Positions 51,639 to 61,987 are shown, counted from the stretch's first letter. The stretch: 64,000 nucleotides of DNA from Leclercia adecarboxylata (GCA_901472455.1 LR590464.1:744001-808000), one strand, 5' to 3'. Numbers and translations are program-made. Notes: generated by a model not told the origin, from the sequence alone.

Positions 51639-54033
51639 CTTCTCGTCAGGCAAGGCGTAGGCAACAATGTAGTCGCCCATCTTCGTACCAAACGAACCGT
51701 GACCCCCTGCGGAAATCACCACAAACTGCTTACCATTGGCCTCATAGGTCATTGGCGTGGCTTGTCCACCCGCAGGCAGACGACCCTGCCACAGTTTCTC
51801 ACCGTTGCTCATGTTGTATGCGCGCAGGTAGTTATCGGCAGTCGCGCCAATGAACAGCACGTTACCGGCGGTGGAGATTGGGCCACCCAGCATCGGCATA
51901 CCCATATTGAACGGCACCGGGATCGGCATCGGGGAACGGCATGCTGTCCTGTGGCGTACCAATACGTTTTTTCCAGACGACCTGATTGGTCTTCAGATCC
52001 GTTGCTGCGATATAACCCCATGCAGGCTGTTTACACGGCAGGCCAAACGGAGAGAGGAACGGGTTCAGCGTCACGCCATACGGCACGCCGTACTGCGGCT
52101 GAATACCGGACTCTGTACCTGTACCCTGAGCGTCTTTCGGCTGCTCCATTGGGTTGCCTGGGCCACGTGGGATCAGCTTCGACACAAACGGCAGCGCCAT
52201 CGGGGTTAGCAATTGCCACCTGACGGTTTGGATCCACCGAGATACCGCCCCATTCGAACATCCCCCAGGTTACCCGGGAACACCAGCGTGCCCTGCTCGG
52301 ACGGCGGTGTGAAGATGCCTTCATAGCGCAGCTGATGGAACATCACGCGGCACACCAGCTGGTCAAACATAGTGGCACCCCCACATGTCTGCCCCCGCTG
52401 AGATCTTTCTTCGGACGGAAGCTCAGATCAGAGAACGGCTGGGTTTTTAGTAACGTAATCGCCTTTCGCTGCGCCCTGCGGAACCGGTTTTTTCCGGTGC
52501 CGGCACGACCAGTTGGCCGTTACGACGATCCCAGTACAAAGATATTACCGGTTTTCGCCGGGGCGTAGATTACCGGTACGGTCTGGCCGTTAACGGTGAT
52601 GTCAGCAAGCGTCGGCTGGGACGGCAGATCCATATCCCACAGATCGTGGTGAACGGTCTGGTAGCTCCATGCCAGTTTCCCGGTGGTGGCGTTCAGCGCC
52701 AGTACGGAGCTGGCATAACGTTCCTGTTCCGGTGTGCGGTTACCGCCCCAGATATCTGGCGTGGTCACGCCCATCGGCAGATAGACCAGGTCCAGCTTCG
52801 CGTCATAGGCGGCTGGCGCCCAGGAGTTCGGTGAGTTTGAAGGTAAAGGTGTGCTCATCCGACGGGATGGAGTTTGGATCTTTCGCACCCGGGTCAAAGG
52901 CCCACAGCAGCTTACCGGTGTTAACGTCAAAACCACGGATTACACCGGAGGTTTCACGGGTAGAGAAGTTATCCGTTACCGACCCGGCGATCACGATGGT
53001 TTTATCGGTGATGAATCGGCGGAGAAGTTGGCTCATACAGACCCGGCGTTTGATCCGGCATGTTGGTCTGCAGATTCAGGATACCTTTGTTGGCGAAGGT
53101 TTCGCACAGCTTGCCGGTTTCAGCGTTGAGGGCAATCAGGCGACCATCGTTCACTGGCAGCATAATGCGGCGCGGACAATCAGCAATGACTTCCGGGCTG
53201 GCATTATCTGCACGTGCTTCGTGGTAAGAGACGCCACGACAGGTTACGTGCTGGAACGAGGAGTTAGGTTTAAGCTGCGGATCGTAGTGCCATTTCTCTT
53301 TACCGGTAGCCGCATCCAGTGCAAACAGGCGTTGGTGAGCGGTACAGAGATACAGCATGTTGCCGACTTTAATCGGGGTAACTTCGTTGGTCAGTTCGCC
53401 CGGATCGGTCGGCAACTTCAGATCGCCAGTACGGAATACCCAGGCCTCTTTCAGCTTGTGTACGTTATCGGCATTGATCTGCTTCAGTGGCGAGTAACGT
53501 TGGCCCTCCTGGTTACGACCGTAGGCAGGCCAGTCGCCATCTGCGACCTCAGAGATGGCTGCCGCCGGGGTAGCGTCGGCACTCAGTGTACCTTTTACTT
53601 CCTGCGGATCGTTGAAACCCGCCCAGGTCAGGATGCCACCGCTGATCAGCAGCGCCACGACCAGAGCAGTCACCGCCCCGCCGGAACGCACGAACAGTCG
53701 ACGCCAGACGAAAGGCAGGATCAGCCAGATACCGAAGAAGACCAGAATATCGCTACGCGGGGTCAAGGCCCAGAAGTCGAAGCCGACCTCCCAGACGCCC
53801 CAGATCATCGTGGCAAGCAGCAGGGCGGCATAAAGCCACAGTGCCGATTGTTTACTGCGCCATAACATCAGGGCGACACCCAGCATCACTACGCCAGCAA
53901 TCGGGTAGTACCAGGAACCCCCAATGGCTACCAGCCAGACTCCACCTATTAGCAGGTAAAGCCCGCATAAGGCTGCGAACAGCGCTGTTAGCTTCACGAG
54001 TAACCGTGAAGGTTGAACTTTTGTTTCCGCCAT
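51636..54033 (-). CDS. gcd: PQQ-dependent glucose dehydrogenase Gcd, many frameshifts
   Basis: Gcd is a membrane-bound quinoprotein that oxidises glucose to gluconolactone in the periplasm and reduces ubiquinone. It starts at ATG 54033 (MAETKVQPSRLLVKLTALFA) with five membrane segments in residues 15-140, then the PQQ propeller: DWPAYGRNQEGQRYSPLKQI, QHVTCRGVSYHE, HHDLWDMDLPSQPTLADITV and GNPMEQPKDAQGTGTESGIQ; it ends YIVAYALPDEK. Breaks near 53014, 52842, 52533, 52492, 52450, 52376, 52262, 52205 and 51935; 7 nt over the expected 2391. No PQQ synthesis genes lie in this window. Divergent from hpt around a CRP site. Confidence 0.93.
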
Positions 54034-54094
54034 AAAAAAGTACTCTTTAAGTTTGTTAATTTTTTGATAGCAATTAATTATAGGACTTAACAAG

Positions 54095-54110
54095 TGTGAT
54101 CGGAATCACA
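54095..54110. promoter_or_regulatory. CRP site between gcd and hpt, with gcd -10 box
   Basis: TGTGATCGGAATCACA is a perfect TGTGA-N6-TCACA site. On -, a perfect TATAAT lies at 54082-54077, so the CRP site covers the gcd -35 region, as for a repressor. On +, an extended -10 (TGGTATACT, ending 54162) probably serves hpt, with the CRP site near -66, suitable for activation. Opposite control of gcd and hpt by cAMP-CRP is described in E. coli. Confidence 0.85.
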
Positions 54111-54239
54111 AATCTGGCTTTTATGAACAGATGCGCCAGGCGGATCCATTTGCTGGTATACTTCAGGGCTTATGTAGCGATGCCGGACGTGAAGCCATCG
54201 GCATTGAGAAATTCGTTATAAAAACATACGGTTAGTAAA

Positions 54240-54778
54240 ATGAAACATACTGTTGAAGTGATGATCCCGGAAGCGGAAATCAAAGCGCGTATCGCCGAAC
54301 TCGGTCGTCAGATCACCGAACACTATAAAGACAGCGGCAGCGAGATGGTGTTGGTGGGTCTGTTACGCGGTTCCTTCATGTTTATGTCCGATCTCTGCCG
54401 CGAAGTGCAGGTCTCCCATGAAGTCGATTTTATGACCGCCTCCAGCTATGGCAGCGGTATGTCGACGACTCGTGATGTGAAAATCCTTAAAGACCTGGAT
54501 GAAGATATTCGCGGCAAAGATGTTCTGATTGTTGAAGACATCATCGACTCCGGTAACACCCTGTCGAAGGTGCGCGAAATTCTCAGCCTGCGTGGCCCTA
54601 AATCGCTGGCGATTTGTACCCTGCTGGACAAACCGACCCGTCGTGAAGTTCAGGTTCCCGTGGAGTATGTCGGCTTCTCCAATCCCCGGACGAATTCGTG
54701 GTGGGTTACGGCATTGACTACGCGCAGCGCTACCGTCATCTGCCGTATATCGGCAAAGTGGTGTTGCTGGACGAGTAA
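54240..54778 (+). CDS. hpt: Hypoxanthine phosphoribosyltransferase Hpt
   Basis: Hpt converts hypoxanthine (and guanine, less well) with PRPP to IMP/GMP in purine salvage. It starts at ATG 54240 ([20 protein letters not shown]). The PRPP motif [17 protein letters not shown] lies near residues 98-114 and [15 protein letters not shown] near 41. Two surplus bases near 54678-54684 (tccaatccccgg) break the frame after VEYVGFS; the true end is [20 protein letters not shown] then [10 protein letters not shown] at TAA 54778. Two nt over the expected 537. The frame printed as open runs on to 55082 only because of these errors. Confidence 0.94.
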
Positions 54779-54800
54779 ACGAGTTGGGTGCGGCTTGATA

Positions 54801-54836
54801 CCCTCACCCCAGCCCTCTCCCACAGGGAGAGGGAGC
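54801..54836. repeat. Palindromic intergenic repeat (CCCTCTCCC/GGGAGAGGG)
   Basis: CCCTCACCCCAG is followed by a 9-bp perfect stem CCCTCTCCC/GGGAGAGGG (54813-54821 with 54825-54833). I recognise this as a common dispersed intergenic element of enterobacteria. It lies between the hpt stop and the shared terminator. Confidence 0.65.
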
Positions 54837-54845
54837 AAAGCCAAA

Positions 54846-54877
54846 AAAACGGCAACCGGGTTGCCGTTTTGCTTTTA
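54846..54877. terminator. Bidirectional terminator between hpt and can
   Basis: AAAACGGCAACC (54846-54857) and GGTTGCCGTTTT (54859-54870) form a 12-bp stem, followed by GCTTTTAC. Flanking A-run and T-run make it usable on both strands. Near-copy of the element between cueO and gcd. Confidence 0.9.
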
Positions 54878-54906
54878 CCTCGGCACCGCCCGGCTTTTTT
54901 GCAGGC

Positions 54907-55569
54907 TTACTTGTGGTTTTCGTGCTTCTGAGTCAGGTTACAGATGCCCCGACGGTAGCGCTGTTCCAGGGTTTCCCGGTTGGTGGCGGTCACTTCCAGG
55001 TCGCGCAGCAGGCCATCGTGAATACCGTACGCCCAGCCGTGGATCGTCACTTTCTGCCCGCGCTTCCAGGCGGATTGCATAATGGTGGAGTGGCCCAGGT
55101 TGTATACCTGTTCCATTACGTTCAGTTCACACAGGGTATCCAGGCGACGCTCCTGCGGCATTTGCCCCAGCAGTGAGCTATGTTTGAACCAGATATCACG
55201 AATGTGCAGCAGCCAGTTGTCGATCAGACCCAGTTCCGTGTTCTCTACCGCCGCCTGTACGCCGCCGCAGCCGTAGTGGCCGCAAATAATGATGTGTTCG
55301 ACTTCCAGCACATCAACCGCATACTGCACCACGGACAGACAGTTCAGGTCGGTGTGGATCACCAGGTTGGCGACGTTACGGTGTACAAAGAGTTCACCCG
55401 GTTCGAGGCCCGTCAGACGCTCAGCCGGAACGCGGCTATCGGAACATCCAATCCACAGAAAGCGTGGCTTCTGCGCTTGAGACAGTTTCTCAAAAAATCC
55501 GGAATCTTCTTCCAGCAGCATCTTTGACCATAGTGCGTTATTGCTGATGAGTGTATCTATGTCGTTCAT
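54907..55569 (-). CDS. can: Beta-class carbonic anhydrase Can
   Basis: Can is a cytoplasmic zinc enzyme that interconverts CO2 and bicarbonate, essential in air in E. coli. I start at ATG 55569 ([20 protein letters not shown]), giving 220 residues, although the frame is open further up. Zinc ligands are in [14 protein letters not shown] (Cys42, Asp44) and [13 protein letters not shown] (His98, Cys101). Complete. Divergent from yadG across 107 bp. Confidence 0.97.
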   Translation of the reverse strand: MNDIDTLISNNALWSKMLLEEDSGFFEKLSQAQKPRFLWIGCSDSRVPAERLTGLEPGELFVHRNVANLVIHTDLNCLSVVQYAVDVLEVEHIIICGHYGCGGVQAAVENTELGLIDNWLLHIRDIWFKHSSLLGQMPQERRLDTLCELNVMEQVYNLGHSTIMQSAWKRGQKVTIHGWAYGIHDGLLRDLEVTATNRETLEQRYRRGICNLTQKHENHK

Positions 55570-55676
55570 AGAGGTTAACGGCCTGTAACCGAGTGATTGC
55601 GTTGCGCTAATATAGGGGTAACTCGACTTTTTATGAAACCACACAACGTGTGTCAGAACTATAGGTAGTCTAATTC

Positions 55677-56611
55677 ATGGCGATTGCACTTGAGCTTGAG
55701 CAACTAAAAAAAACCTACCCGGGCGGCGTCCAGGCGCTGCGCGGGATAGATCTCAAAGTAGAAGCCGGTGATTTTTATGCGCTTCTGGGGGCCTAACGGG
55801 GCGGGTAAATCCACCACCATCGGCATCATCAGCTCGCTGGTGAACAAAACCTCCGGTCGGGTTGAGCGTGTTTGGCTACGACCTGCAAAAAAGACGTAGT
55901 GAACGCCAAGCGCCAGCTGGGCTGGTGCCGCAGGAGTTCAACTTCAATCCGTTTGAGACCGTTCAGCAGATTGTGGTGAACCAGGCGGGTTATTACGGCG
56001 TGGAGCGTAAAGATGCCAGTTGAGCGCAGCGAAAAGTACCTCAAACAGCTCGATTTGTGGGAAAAACGCAACGAACGTGCGCGGATGCTGTCAGGCGGTA
56101 TGAAGCGTCGTCTGATGATTGCCCGTGCGTTAATGCACGAACCAAAACTGCTCATCCTCGATGAACCGACCCGCAGGGGTGGATATTGAACTTCGCCGCT
56201 CGATGTGGGGCTTTTTGAAAGGATTTAAACGATAAAGGCACCACTATCATTCTCACCACCCATTATCTGGAAGAGGCCGAGATGCTGTGCCGTAACATCG
56301 GCATCATTCAGCACGGCGAGCTGGTGGAAAACACCTCGATGAAGAACCTGCTCTCCAAGCTGAAATCAGAAACCTTCCATTCTCGATCTGGCGGCCCAAA
56401 AGCGCGCTGCCGAAGCTGGAAGGCTATCAGTACCGGCTGGTTGATACGTCAACGCTGGAAGTGGAAGTTCTGCGCGAGCCAGGGGATCAACAGCGTCTTT
56501 AGCCAACTGAGCCAGCAGGGGATTCAGGTATTAAGTATGCGTAACAAAGCAAACCGACTGGAAGAGCTGTTCGTCTCGCTGGTCCATGAGAAACAAGGAG
56601 ATCAGGCATGA
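55677..56611 (+). CDS. yadG: YadG, ABC exporter ATPase subunit (many frameshifts)
   Basis: ATP-binding subunit of an ABC-2 type exporter with YadH; substrate unknown. It starts at ATG 55677 ([20 protein letters not shown]). Walker [10 protein letters not shown], the signature [15 protein letters not shown], Walker [10 protein letters not shown] and the switch [16 protein letters not shown] are all there. The C-terminal part has [20 protein letters not shown]. Surplus or missing bases occur near 55790, 55864, 55893, 55920, 56017, 56171, 56222 and 56377-56470; 8 nt over the expected 927. The stop overlaps the yadH start. Confidence 0.9.
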
Positions 56612-57384
56612 TGCAGCTTTACTGGGTGGCGCTGAAAAGTATTTGGGCCAAAGAGATCAACCGCTTCATGCGCATCTGGATCCAGACGCCTGGTGCCGCC
56701 GGTGATCACCATGACTCTCTAACTTTATTATCTTCGGCAACCTGATTGGCCTCGCGGATCGGTGAGATGCATGGCTTCACCTACATGCAGTTTATCGTGC
56801 CCGGCCTGATCATGATGGCGGTGATCACCAACGCCTACGCCAACGTGGCCTCGTCGTTCTTCAGCGCCAAGTTCCAGCGCAACATTGAAGAGCTGCTGGT
56901 GGCGCCGGTGCCCACTCACGGTTATCATCGCGGGCTACGGTCGGCGGCGGGGTGGCGCGCGGCCTGTGTGTCGGTGTGCTGGTCACGGCGATTTCGCTGT
57001 TCTTTGTGCCGTTCCAGGTTCACTCCTGGCTCTTCGTCGGGCCTGACGCTGCTGCTGACGGCGGTGCTCTTCTCGCTGGCCGGTCTGCTGAATGCGGTAT
57101 TCGCCAAAACCTTTGACGATATCAGCCTGATCCCGACCTTCGTCCTGACGCCGCTGACCTACCTCGGCGGGGTGTTCTACTCCCTGACGCTGCTGCCGCC
57201 GTTCTGGCAGGGGCTGTCACACCTGAACCCTATCGTCTATATGATCAGCGGTTTCCGCTTTGGCTTCCTTGGCATTTCCGACGTACCGCTGGCAACCACC
57301 GTCGGCGTGCTGGTGATCTTCATCGTGGCCTTCTATCTGCTGTGCTGGAACCTGATCCAGCGTGGACGCGGACTGCGCAGCTGA
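56608..57384 (+). CDS. yadH: YadH, ABC-2 type exporter permease subunit
   Basis: Inner-membrane permease of the ABC-2 family, partner of YadG; about six membrane segments. It starts at ATG 56608 ([20 protein letters not shown]), overlapping yadG by 4 nt. GFTYMQFIVPGLIMMAVITN, SSFFSAKFQRNIEELLVAPV, LAGLLNAVFAKTFDDISLIP and TPLTYLGGVFYSLTLLPPFW are conserved, ending QRGRGLRS. Breaks near 56692, 56720, 56750, 56915 and 57040; the stretch 56915-57040 is read in the wrong frame in the open reading frame that covers it. Confidence 0.9.
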
Positions 57385-57390
57385 TCCTCA

Positions 57391-57424
57391 GGCCCGGCGG
57401 CACTCTGTTGCCGGGCCGCTTTAT
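57391..57424 (+). terminator. Terminator after yadH
   Basis: GGCCCGGC (57391-57398) pairs with GCCGGGCC (57410-57417) around an 11-nt loop, followed by GCTTTATT. It starts 6 bp after the yadH stop and separates yadGH from yadI. Confidence 0.7.
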
Positions 57425-57489
57425 TGACGCTTATCACCCCCGTACTCTCCTGACTCCGTTAGACTACCCCTTTCTGATGAGAGGTGACG

Positions 57490-57921
57490 ATGCTGGGTTG
57501 GGTAATCACGTGCCATGATGAACATGCGCAGGAGATGGCGGATAAACTCGCCGTCCGGTTTGGGCCGCTGGAACAGTGCCAGGTGTCAATTTCTGGCGCG
57601 GATTAAGCTGCAATATGCTCAGCCGTATGCTGTGCGATGCCCAGCATCGGGCCGACAGTGGTGACGGGGTGATTTTCCTGACCGATATCTCCGGCGCAGC
57701 CCCTTATCGTGCGGCGGCACTGCTCAGCCACAAGCATGCCAACTGCGAAGTAATTATCCGGGATAAGCTATCCACTGCTGGAGTTGATGTACCCTCTGCG
57801 GGAGATCACCGACAGCATCGGCTTTCGCGAGACCATCGTGGCCCGCGGCGCACCGGAAGTGAGCAGCCTGTGGCATCAGCAACAGAAAAACCCGCCCTTT
57901 GTCCTGCTTCACGAGCTGTAG
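57490..57921 (+). CDS. yadI: YadI, PTS EIIA-like protein (mannose family)
   Basis: Stand-alone protein of the EIIA-Man/fructose PTS domain family. It starts at ATG 57490 (MLGWVITCHDEHAQEMADKL) with GAGG upstream; the phosphorylatable histidine of the family would be His9 in ITCHDEH. NMLSRMLCDAQHRADSGDGV and FLTDISGAAPYRAAALLSHK are conserved, and the end reads EVSSLWHQQQKNPPFVLL then HEL. Breaks near 57583 and 57775-57800. No cognate EIIB/C/D lies nearby, so its partner is unknown. Confidence 0.88.
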
Positions 57922-57993
57922 AAATATTAATCATGGGTTTTGCTGCCGCTTTTTGTTACAATGGCGTCCGATTTTCGTATTGAATAAACCCCT

Positions 57994-59243
57994 ATGTTCT
58001 CGCGTATTTGTCTCCTGTTTTTGCTGCTGGTTTCCGGCGGCGTGTCTGCCAGTCTGCTCAGCCAGCCAGGGCTCCCGCCCCGCTATATGCAAACCACCGA
58101 AGATGCCGCCATCTGGGCGCAGGTGGGCAATAATGTCGTCACCGTCGGCAACGTGCGTGCCGGACAAATCATTGCAGTGGTGCCTACCGCCGCGGATTAC
58201 TATGAGTTCCGTTTTGGCTTTGGCACGGGCTTTATCGACAAAGGTCATCTCGGCGAAGTGCAGGGCAAACAGCGCGTGGAGGACAGCCTGGGCGATTTGA
58301 ACAAGCCGCTCAGCAACCAGAACCTGATCACCTGGAAGGATACGCCGGTCTATAACGCGCCCAATGCCGGAAGCGCGCCGTTCGGCACCCTGGCGGACAA
58401 TCTGCGTTATCCGATCCTCAGCAAACTGAAGGACCGGCTTAACCAGACCTGGTATCAAATCCGCATCGCCAACCGCCTGGCCTGGGTCAGCAGCCTGGAC
58501 GCTCAGGAAGATAACGGTCTGCCGGTTTTGACTTATCACCATATCCTGCGGGACGAAGAGAACACCCGTTTTCGCCATACCTCAACCACCACCAGCGTGC
58601 GCGCCTTCAATAACCAGATGGCCTGGCTGCGCGATCAGGGTTTACACCACCCTGACGATGTACCAGCTGGAAGGCTATGTGCGTAACAAAATGAACCTGC
58701 CGGCTCGCGCGGTGGTGATCACCTTTGACGACGGCCTGAAGTCGGTCAGCCGCTACGCCTGGGCCGATCCTGAAGCAGTACGGTTTTCACGCCACGGCGT
58801 TTATTATCTCCTCGCGGATCAAAGCCCATCCGCTGAAGTGGGACCCCCGATCGCTACAGTTTATGAGCATTTCCGAGCTGCGCGAGATCCAGGATGTGTT
58901 TGACGTCCAGTCACACACCCATTTTCTGCATCGGGGTGGATAACTACCGTCATCCCATCCTGCTGAGCCGCACCTACCAGAACGTGCTGATGGATTTTAA
59001 ACACTCCCGTCGCGCGCTGGCGCAATTCAACCCGCACGTGCTGTATCTCTCGTACCCGTTCGGCGGCTATAACGATAACGCGGTTAAAGCGGCCAACGAC
59101 GCGGGCTTTCATCTGGCGGTGACGACGGTGAAGGGGAGGTGAAACCGGGGGATAATCCATTCCTGCTGAAGCGCTTATATGTGCTCAGAACGGACTCGTT
59201 AGAGACGATGTCGCGGCTGATCAGTAATCAGCCGCAAGGATAA
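57994..59243 (+). CDS. yadE: YadE, exported polysaccharide deacetylase-like protein
   Basis: Predicted exported member of the polysaccharide deacetylase (NodB/CE4) family; substrate unknown. It starts at ATG 57994 with a signal peptide ([20 protein letters not shown]). An N-terminal domain ([20 protein letters not shown]) precedes the catalytic part with [36 protein letters not shown] and [13 protein letters not shown], then [20 protein letters not shown]. Breaks near 58642, 58765, 58795, 58845, 58932 and 59135. The stop lies 3 bp from the panD stop, with no room for a terminator. Confidence 0.9.
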
Positions 59244-59246
59244 CGA

Positions 59247-59627
59247 TCAGGCGACCTGAACCGGAATCGCTTTCGCGGTACGTTTCATGTCGTTATCACC
59301 TTCAAAGTAGGCGACTTTTGGCTGCCAGCGGCGTGCTTCTTCATCGGACATCATGACAAAGCTGGCGATGATGACAATATCACCCACGTTGGCACAATGC
59401 GCTGCCGCACCGTTGACGGAGATAATTTTAGAACCACGTTCAGCCGCGATAGCATAGGTTGAGAAACGATTGCCGTTACTCACGTTCCAGATATCAATGG
59501 CTTCGTTTTCAAGAATACCCGCTGCGTCGAGAAAATCCTGGTCGATCGCGCAGGAGCCTTCATAGTGCAGATCGGCCTGCGTGACTTTCACACGGTGAAG
59601 CTTACCTTGCAGCATTTTGCGAATCAT
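59247..59627 (-). CDS. panD: Aspartate 1-decarboxylase PanD
   Basis: PanD makes beta-alanine for pantothenate. It is a pyruvoyl enzyme that cuts itself between Gly24 and Ser25 in [13 protein letters not shown], present here. The 126-residue frame is complete ([20 protein letters not shown] to KAIPVQVA). It lies 85 bp downstream of panC on the same strand; E. coli K-12 has yadD in that gap, absent here. Confidence 0.98.
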   Translation of the reverse strand: MIRKMLQGKLHRVKVTQADLHYEGSCAIDQDFLDAAGILENEAIDIWNVSNGNRFSTYAIAAERGSKIISVNGAAAHCANVGDIVIIASFVMMSDEEARRWQPKVAYFEGDNDMKRTAKAIPVQVA

Positions 59628-59712
59628 GACGTTACCTTAACTCTTTATCGTATCCCCTCCCCGAAGAAGGGGCGGAGGAAAACTAATCCGTTAGCATGGT
59701 TATGCTCAGTGC

Positions 59713-60575
59713 TTACTGAGCCAGTTCAACTACAGTGTTGTCAATCAGGCGCGCCTGGCCGAGCCATGCGGCCACCAGGATCACCGCGCGCTTGCTGTCA
59801 GACGAGGAGCGCCAGCAGGGTGTCAGCATCGCGGATCTGCACATCGTCAGCCCGAAGGCCCCCGATCGTTCAGCGCCTGTTCCGCCAGAGCCACGATCTC
59901 TTCGCTGTTCAGTTCTTTGCTTTTCAGCTGGGTCGCCATGGTGCTCATCACCTGGTACAGGCCCCGGGGCGATTTTACGTTGTTCGGCGGTGAGGTAACC
60001 GTTGCGCGAACTCAGCGCCAGGCCATCTTTGGCCCCGCACGATCGGCACGCCAACGATCTCGATGTCGTAGCCCATGTCGGCCACCATTTTGCGGATCAG
60101 CGCCAGCTGCTGGAAATCTTTTCTCACCGAAGCAGGCAATATCCGGCTGCACCAGGTTAAACAGCTTGCTGACGATGGTCGAGACGCCGCGGAAGTGACC
60201 CGGACGGCTGGCCCCTTCCAGCATGGTAGAGATACCCGGCACGTCGACAAAAGTGGTCTCTTCCGTGCCTTTCGGATAGACATCGTTTGGGGCCGGGGAG
60301 AAGACGAAATCCACCTTACTGCTTTTTCAGCTTCTCGCAGTCTTCCTGCAGCGTGCGCGGGTAGCGCGCCAGGTCGTCGGCACGGTCGAACTGCATCGGG
60401 TTAACAAAAATACTCACCACCACCACATCGGCGCGGGCTTTTGGCTTCGTCCACCAGCTTCATGTGGCCGTCATGCAGGTTGCCCATGGTAGGCACCAGC
60501 GCGATAACGTTTACCTTCCTGGCGCAAACGGCGAATGTGCTGGCGCAGCAGCAGCAGGGTTTCAATGATTAGCAC
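59713..60575 (-). CDS. panC: Pantothenate synthetase PanC (many frameshifts)
   Basis: PanC joins pantoate and beta-alanine with ATP. It starts at GTG 60575 ([20 protein letters not shown]) with AAGGAG a few bases upstream. The HIGH-like nucleotide motif [13 protein letters not shown] and [40 protein letters not shown] and [19 protein letters not shown] are present. Breaks near 60515, 60443, 60318, 60125, 60035, 59965, 59863 and 59803; 8 nt over the length expected for 284 codons. It starts 11 bp after the panB stop, so panB-panC are an operon. Confidence 0.92.
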
Positions 60576-60586
60576 GACAAGACTCC

Positions 60587-61385
60587 TTACTGGAAACTGT
60601 GTTCTTCACCCGGGTAAACACCCCGATTCAACGTCGGCAATATACTGCCTGACCGCGCCGCGGATGTCGCTGGCGCCGCTAAGGAAATTCTTCGCAAATT
60701 TCGGGATGTGCCCACCAGTGATACCAAACGCATCATGCATTACCAGGATCTGGCCATCGGTAACGTTACCGGCGCCAATGCCGAATCACCGGGATCGTCA
60801 GCGCGTCGGTGATACGTTTTGCCAGTGCGACCGGCACGCACTCCAACACCAACAGCTGTGCTCCCGCGGCTTCAAGGGCGAAGCGCCGTCATCAAACAGC
60901 GTCTGGGCGGCGTCGCCGCGCCCCTGCACCTTATAGCCGCCAAAAGATATTCACCGACTGCGGGGTTAATCCGAGATGGCCCGCAGACCGGCACCGCGCG
61001 CTCGGTGAGGCATGCGTACGGTCTCAACCAGCCAGGCGCCGCCTTCCACTTTGACCATATTGGCCCCGGCGCGCATCACCGTGGCGGCATTTTCAAACGC
61101 CTGCTCCGGTGTGGCATAAGCCATAAACGGCAGGTCGGCGAGCAGCAGGCAGGCGGGCGCTCCGCGGCGCACCGCCCGGGTGTGATAAGCAATATCGTCT
61201 ACCGTCACCGGCAGGGTGGAGTCATGTCCCTGGACCGTCATCCCTAACGAGTCGCCAACCAGCATGACGTTAATGCCCTCTTCGGCAAAAAGTTTGGCGA
61301 AGCTGTAGTCATAGGCGGTAATAGTGGCGAAGCGCTGCTTGTCCTGTTTGCATTTCTGCAAGGTGGCGATGGTGGTTGGTTTCAT
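60587..61385 (-). CDS. panB: Ketopantoate hydroxymethyltransferase PanB
   Basis: PanB makes ketopantoate from 2-oxoisovalerate and methylene-tetrahydrofolate, the first step of pantothenate synthesis. It starts at ATG 61385 ([20 protein letters not shown]). The metal-binding [20 protein letters not shown] and [20 protein letters not shown] are conserved; the end is YPGEEHSFQ. The first 120 residues are clean; breaks lie near 61010, 60995, 60945, 60885, 60785, 60670 and 60620. 4 nt over the expected 795. Upstream, 122 bp separate it from folK; the fimbrial cluster found here in K-12 is absent. Confidence 0.93.
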
Positions 61386-61507
61386 ACTGTTTCCTGATAG
61401 CCCAAAGCGAATCTTTGCGCATTCTAACAGTAACATTCGAGGGAACAATGATTTTAGGTAACCGATTAACCACAAATATTTCAGGGTTAATAATTAAAAA
61501 TTTCGTG

Positions 61508-61987
61508 TTACCAGTGGGCAGGTTTTTCGGCGTTCAACTGCGCCAGCAGGGCGCTTAAATGTTCGCCGTCGGGGAAGGTGAGGTCAGGGGCGATTTCAAA
61601 CAGCGGCCAGAGCATAAAGCCGCGGCGTTTCATATCGTAATGCGGCACCGTAAGACGCTCGGTGTGGATCTGCGCATCACCAAACAGCATGATGTCTAGG
61701 TCGAGCGTGCGCGGTCCCCAGCGTTCTTCTTTACGCACACGCCCCTGCTGCAACTCGATGCGCTGGGTGTTGTCCAGCAGCGCTTCGGCACTGAGCACGG
61801 TTTCCAGCGCGATGGCGGCATTCAGGTAGTCGGGCTGATCCTGCGGGCCTAGCGGGGGAGTGCGGTAAAACGAAGAGAGGGCGACGACGCGGGTCTGCGG
61901 GATGTCGCCCAGCGCCTGAACGGCAGCATTCACCTGCTCCAGCGGAGAGGCCAGATTGCTGCCGATAGCGATGTACGCAAGCGTCAT
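61508..61987 (-). CDS. folK: HPPK, 6-hydroxymethyl-dihydropterin pyrophosphokinase FolK
   Basis: FolK pyrophosphorylates 6-hydroxymethyl-7,8-dihydropterin in folate synthesis. The 159-residue frame is complete ([20 protein letters not shown]). The HPPK signature [15 protein letters not shown] lies near residues 88-102, with [20 protein letters not shown]. The start overlaps the pcnB stop by 4 nt, so it is translated from the pcnB message. Confidence 0.97.
   Translation of the reverse strand: MTLAYIAIGSNLASPLEQVNAAVQALGDIPQTRVVALSSFYRTPPLGPQDQPDYLNAAIALETVLSAEALLDNTQRIELQQGRVRKEERWGPRTLDLDIMLFGDAQIHTERLTVPHYDMKRRGFMLWPLFEIAPDLTFPDGEHLSALLAQLNAEKPAHW

Noticed and set aside
52669..53865. 398-codon open frame on + opposite gcd
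   Set aside because: Shadow of gcd on the other strand, kept open by codon bias; its sequence has no recognisable domain.
54240..55082. Extended 280-residue Hpt
   Set aside because: The extension past residue about 147 is out of frame; the true C-terminus [20 protein letters not shown] follows after removal of two surplus bases.
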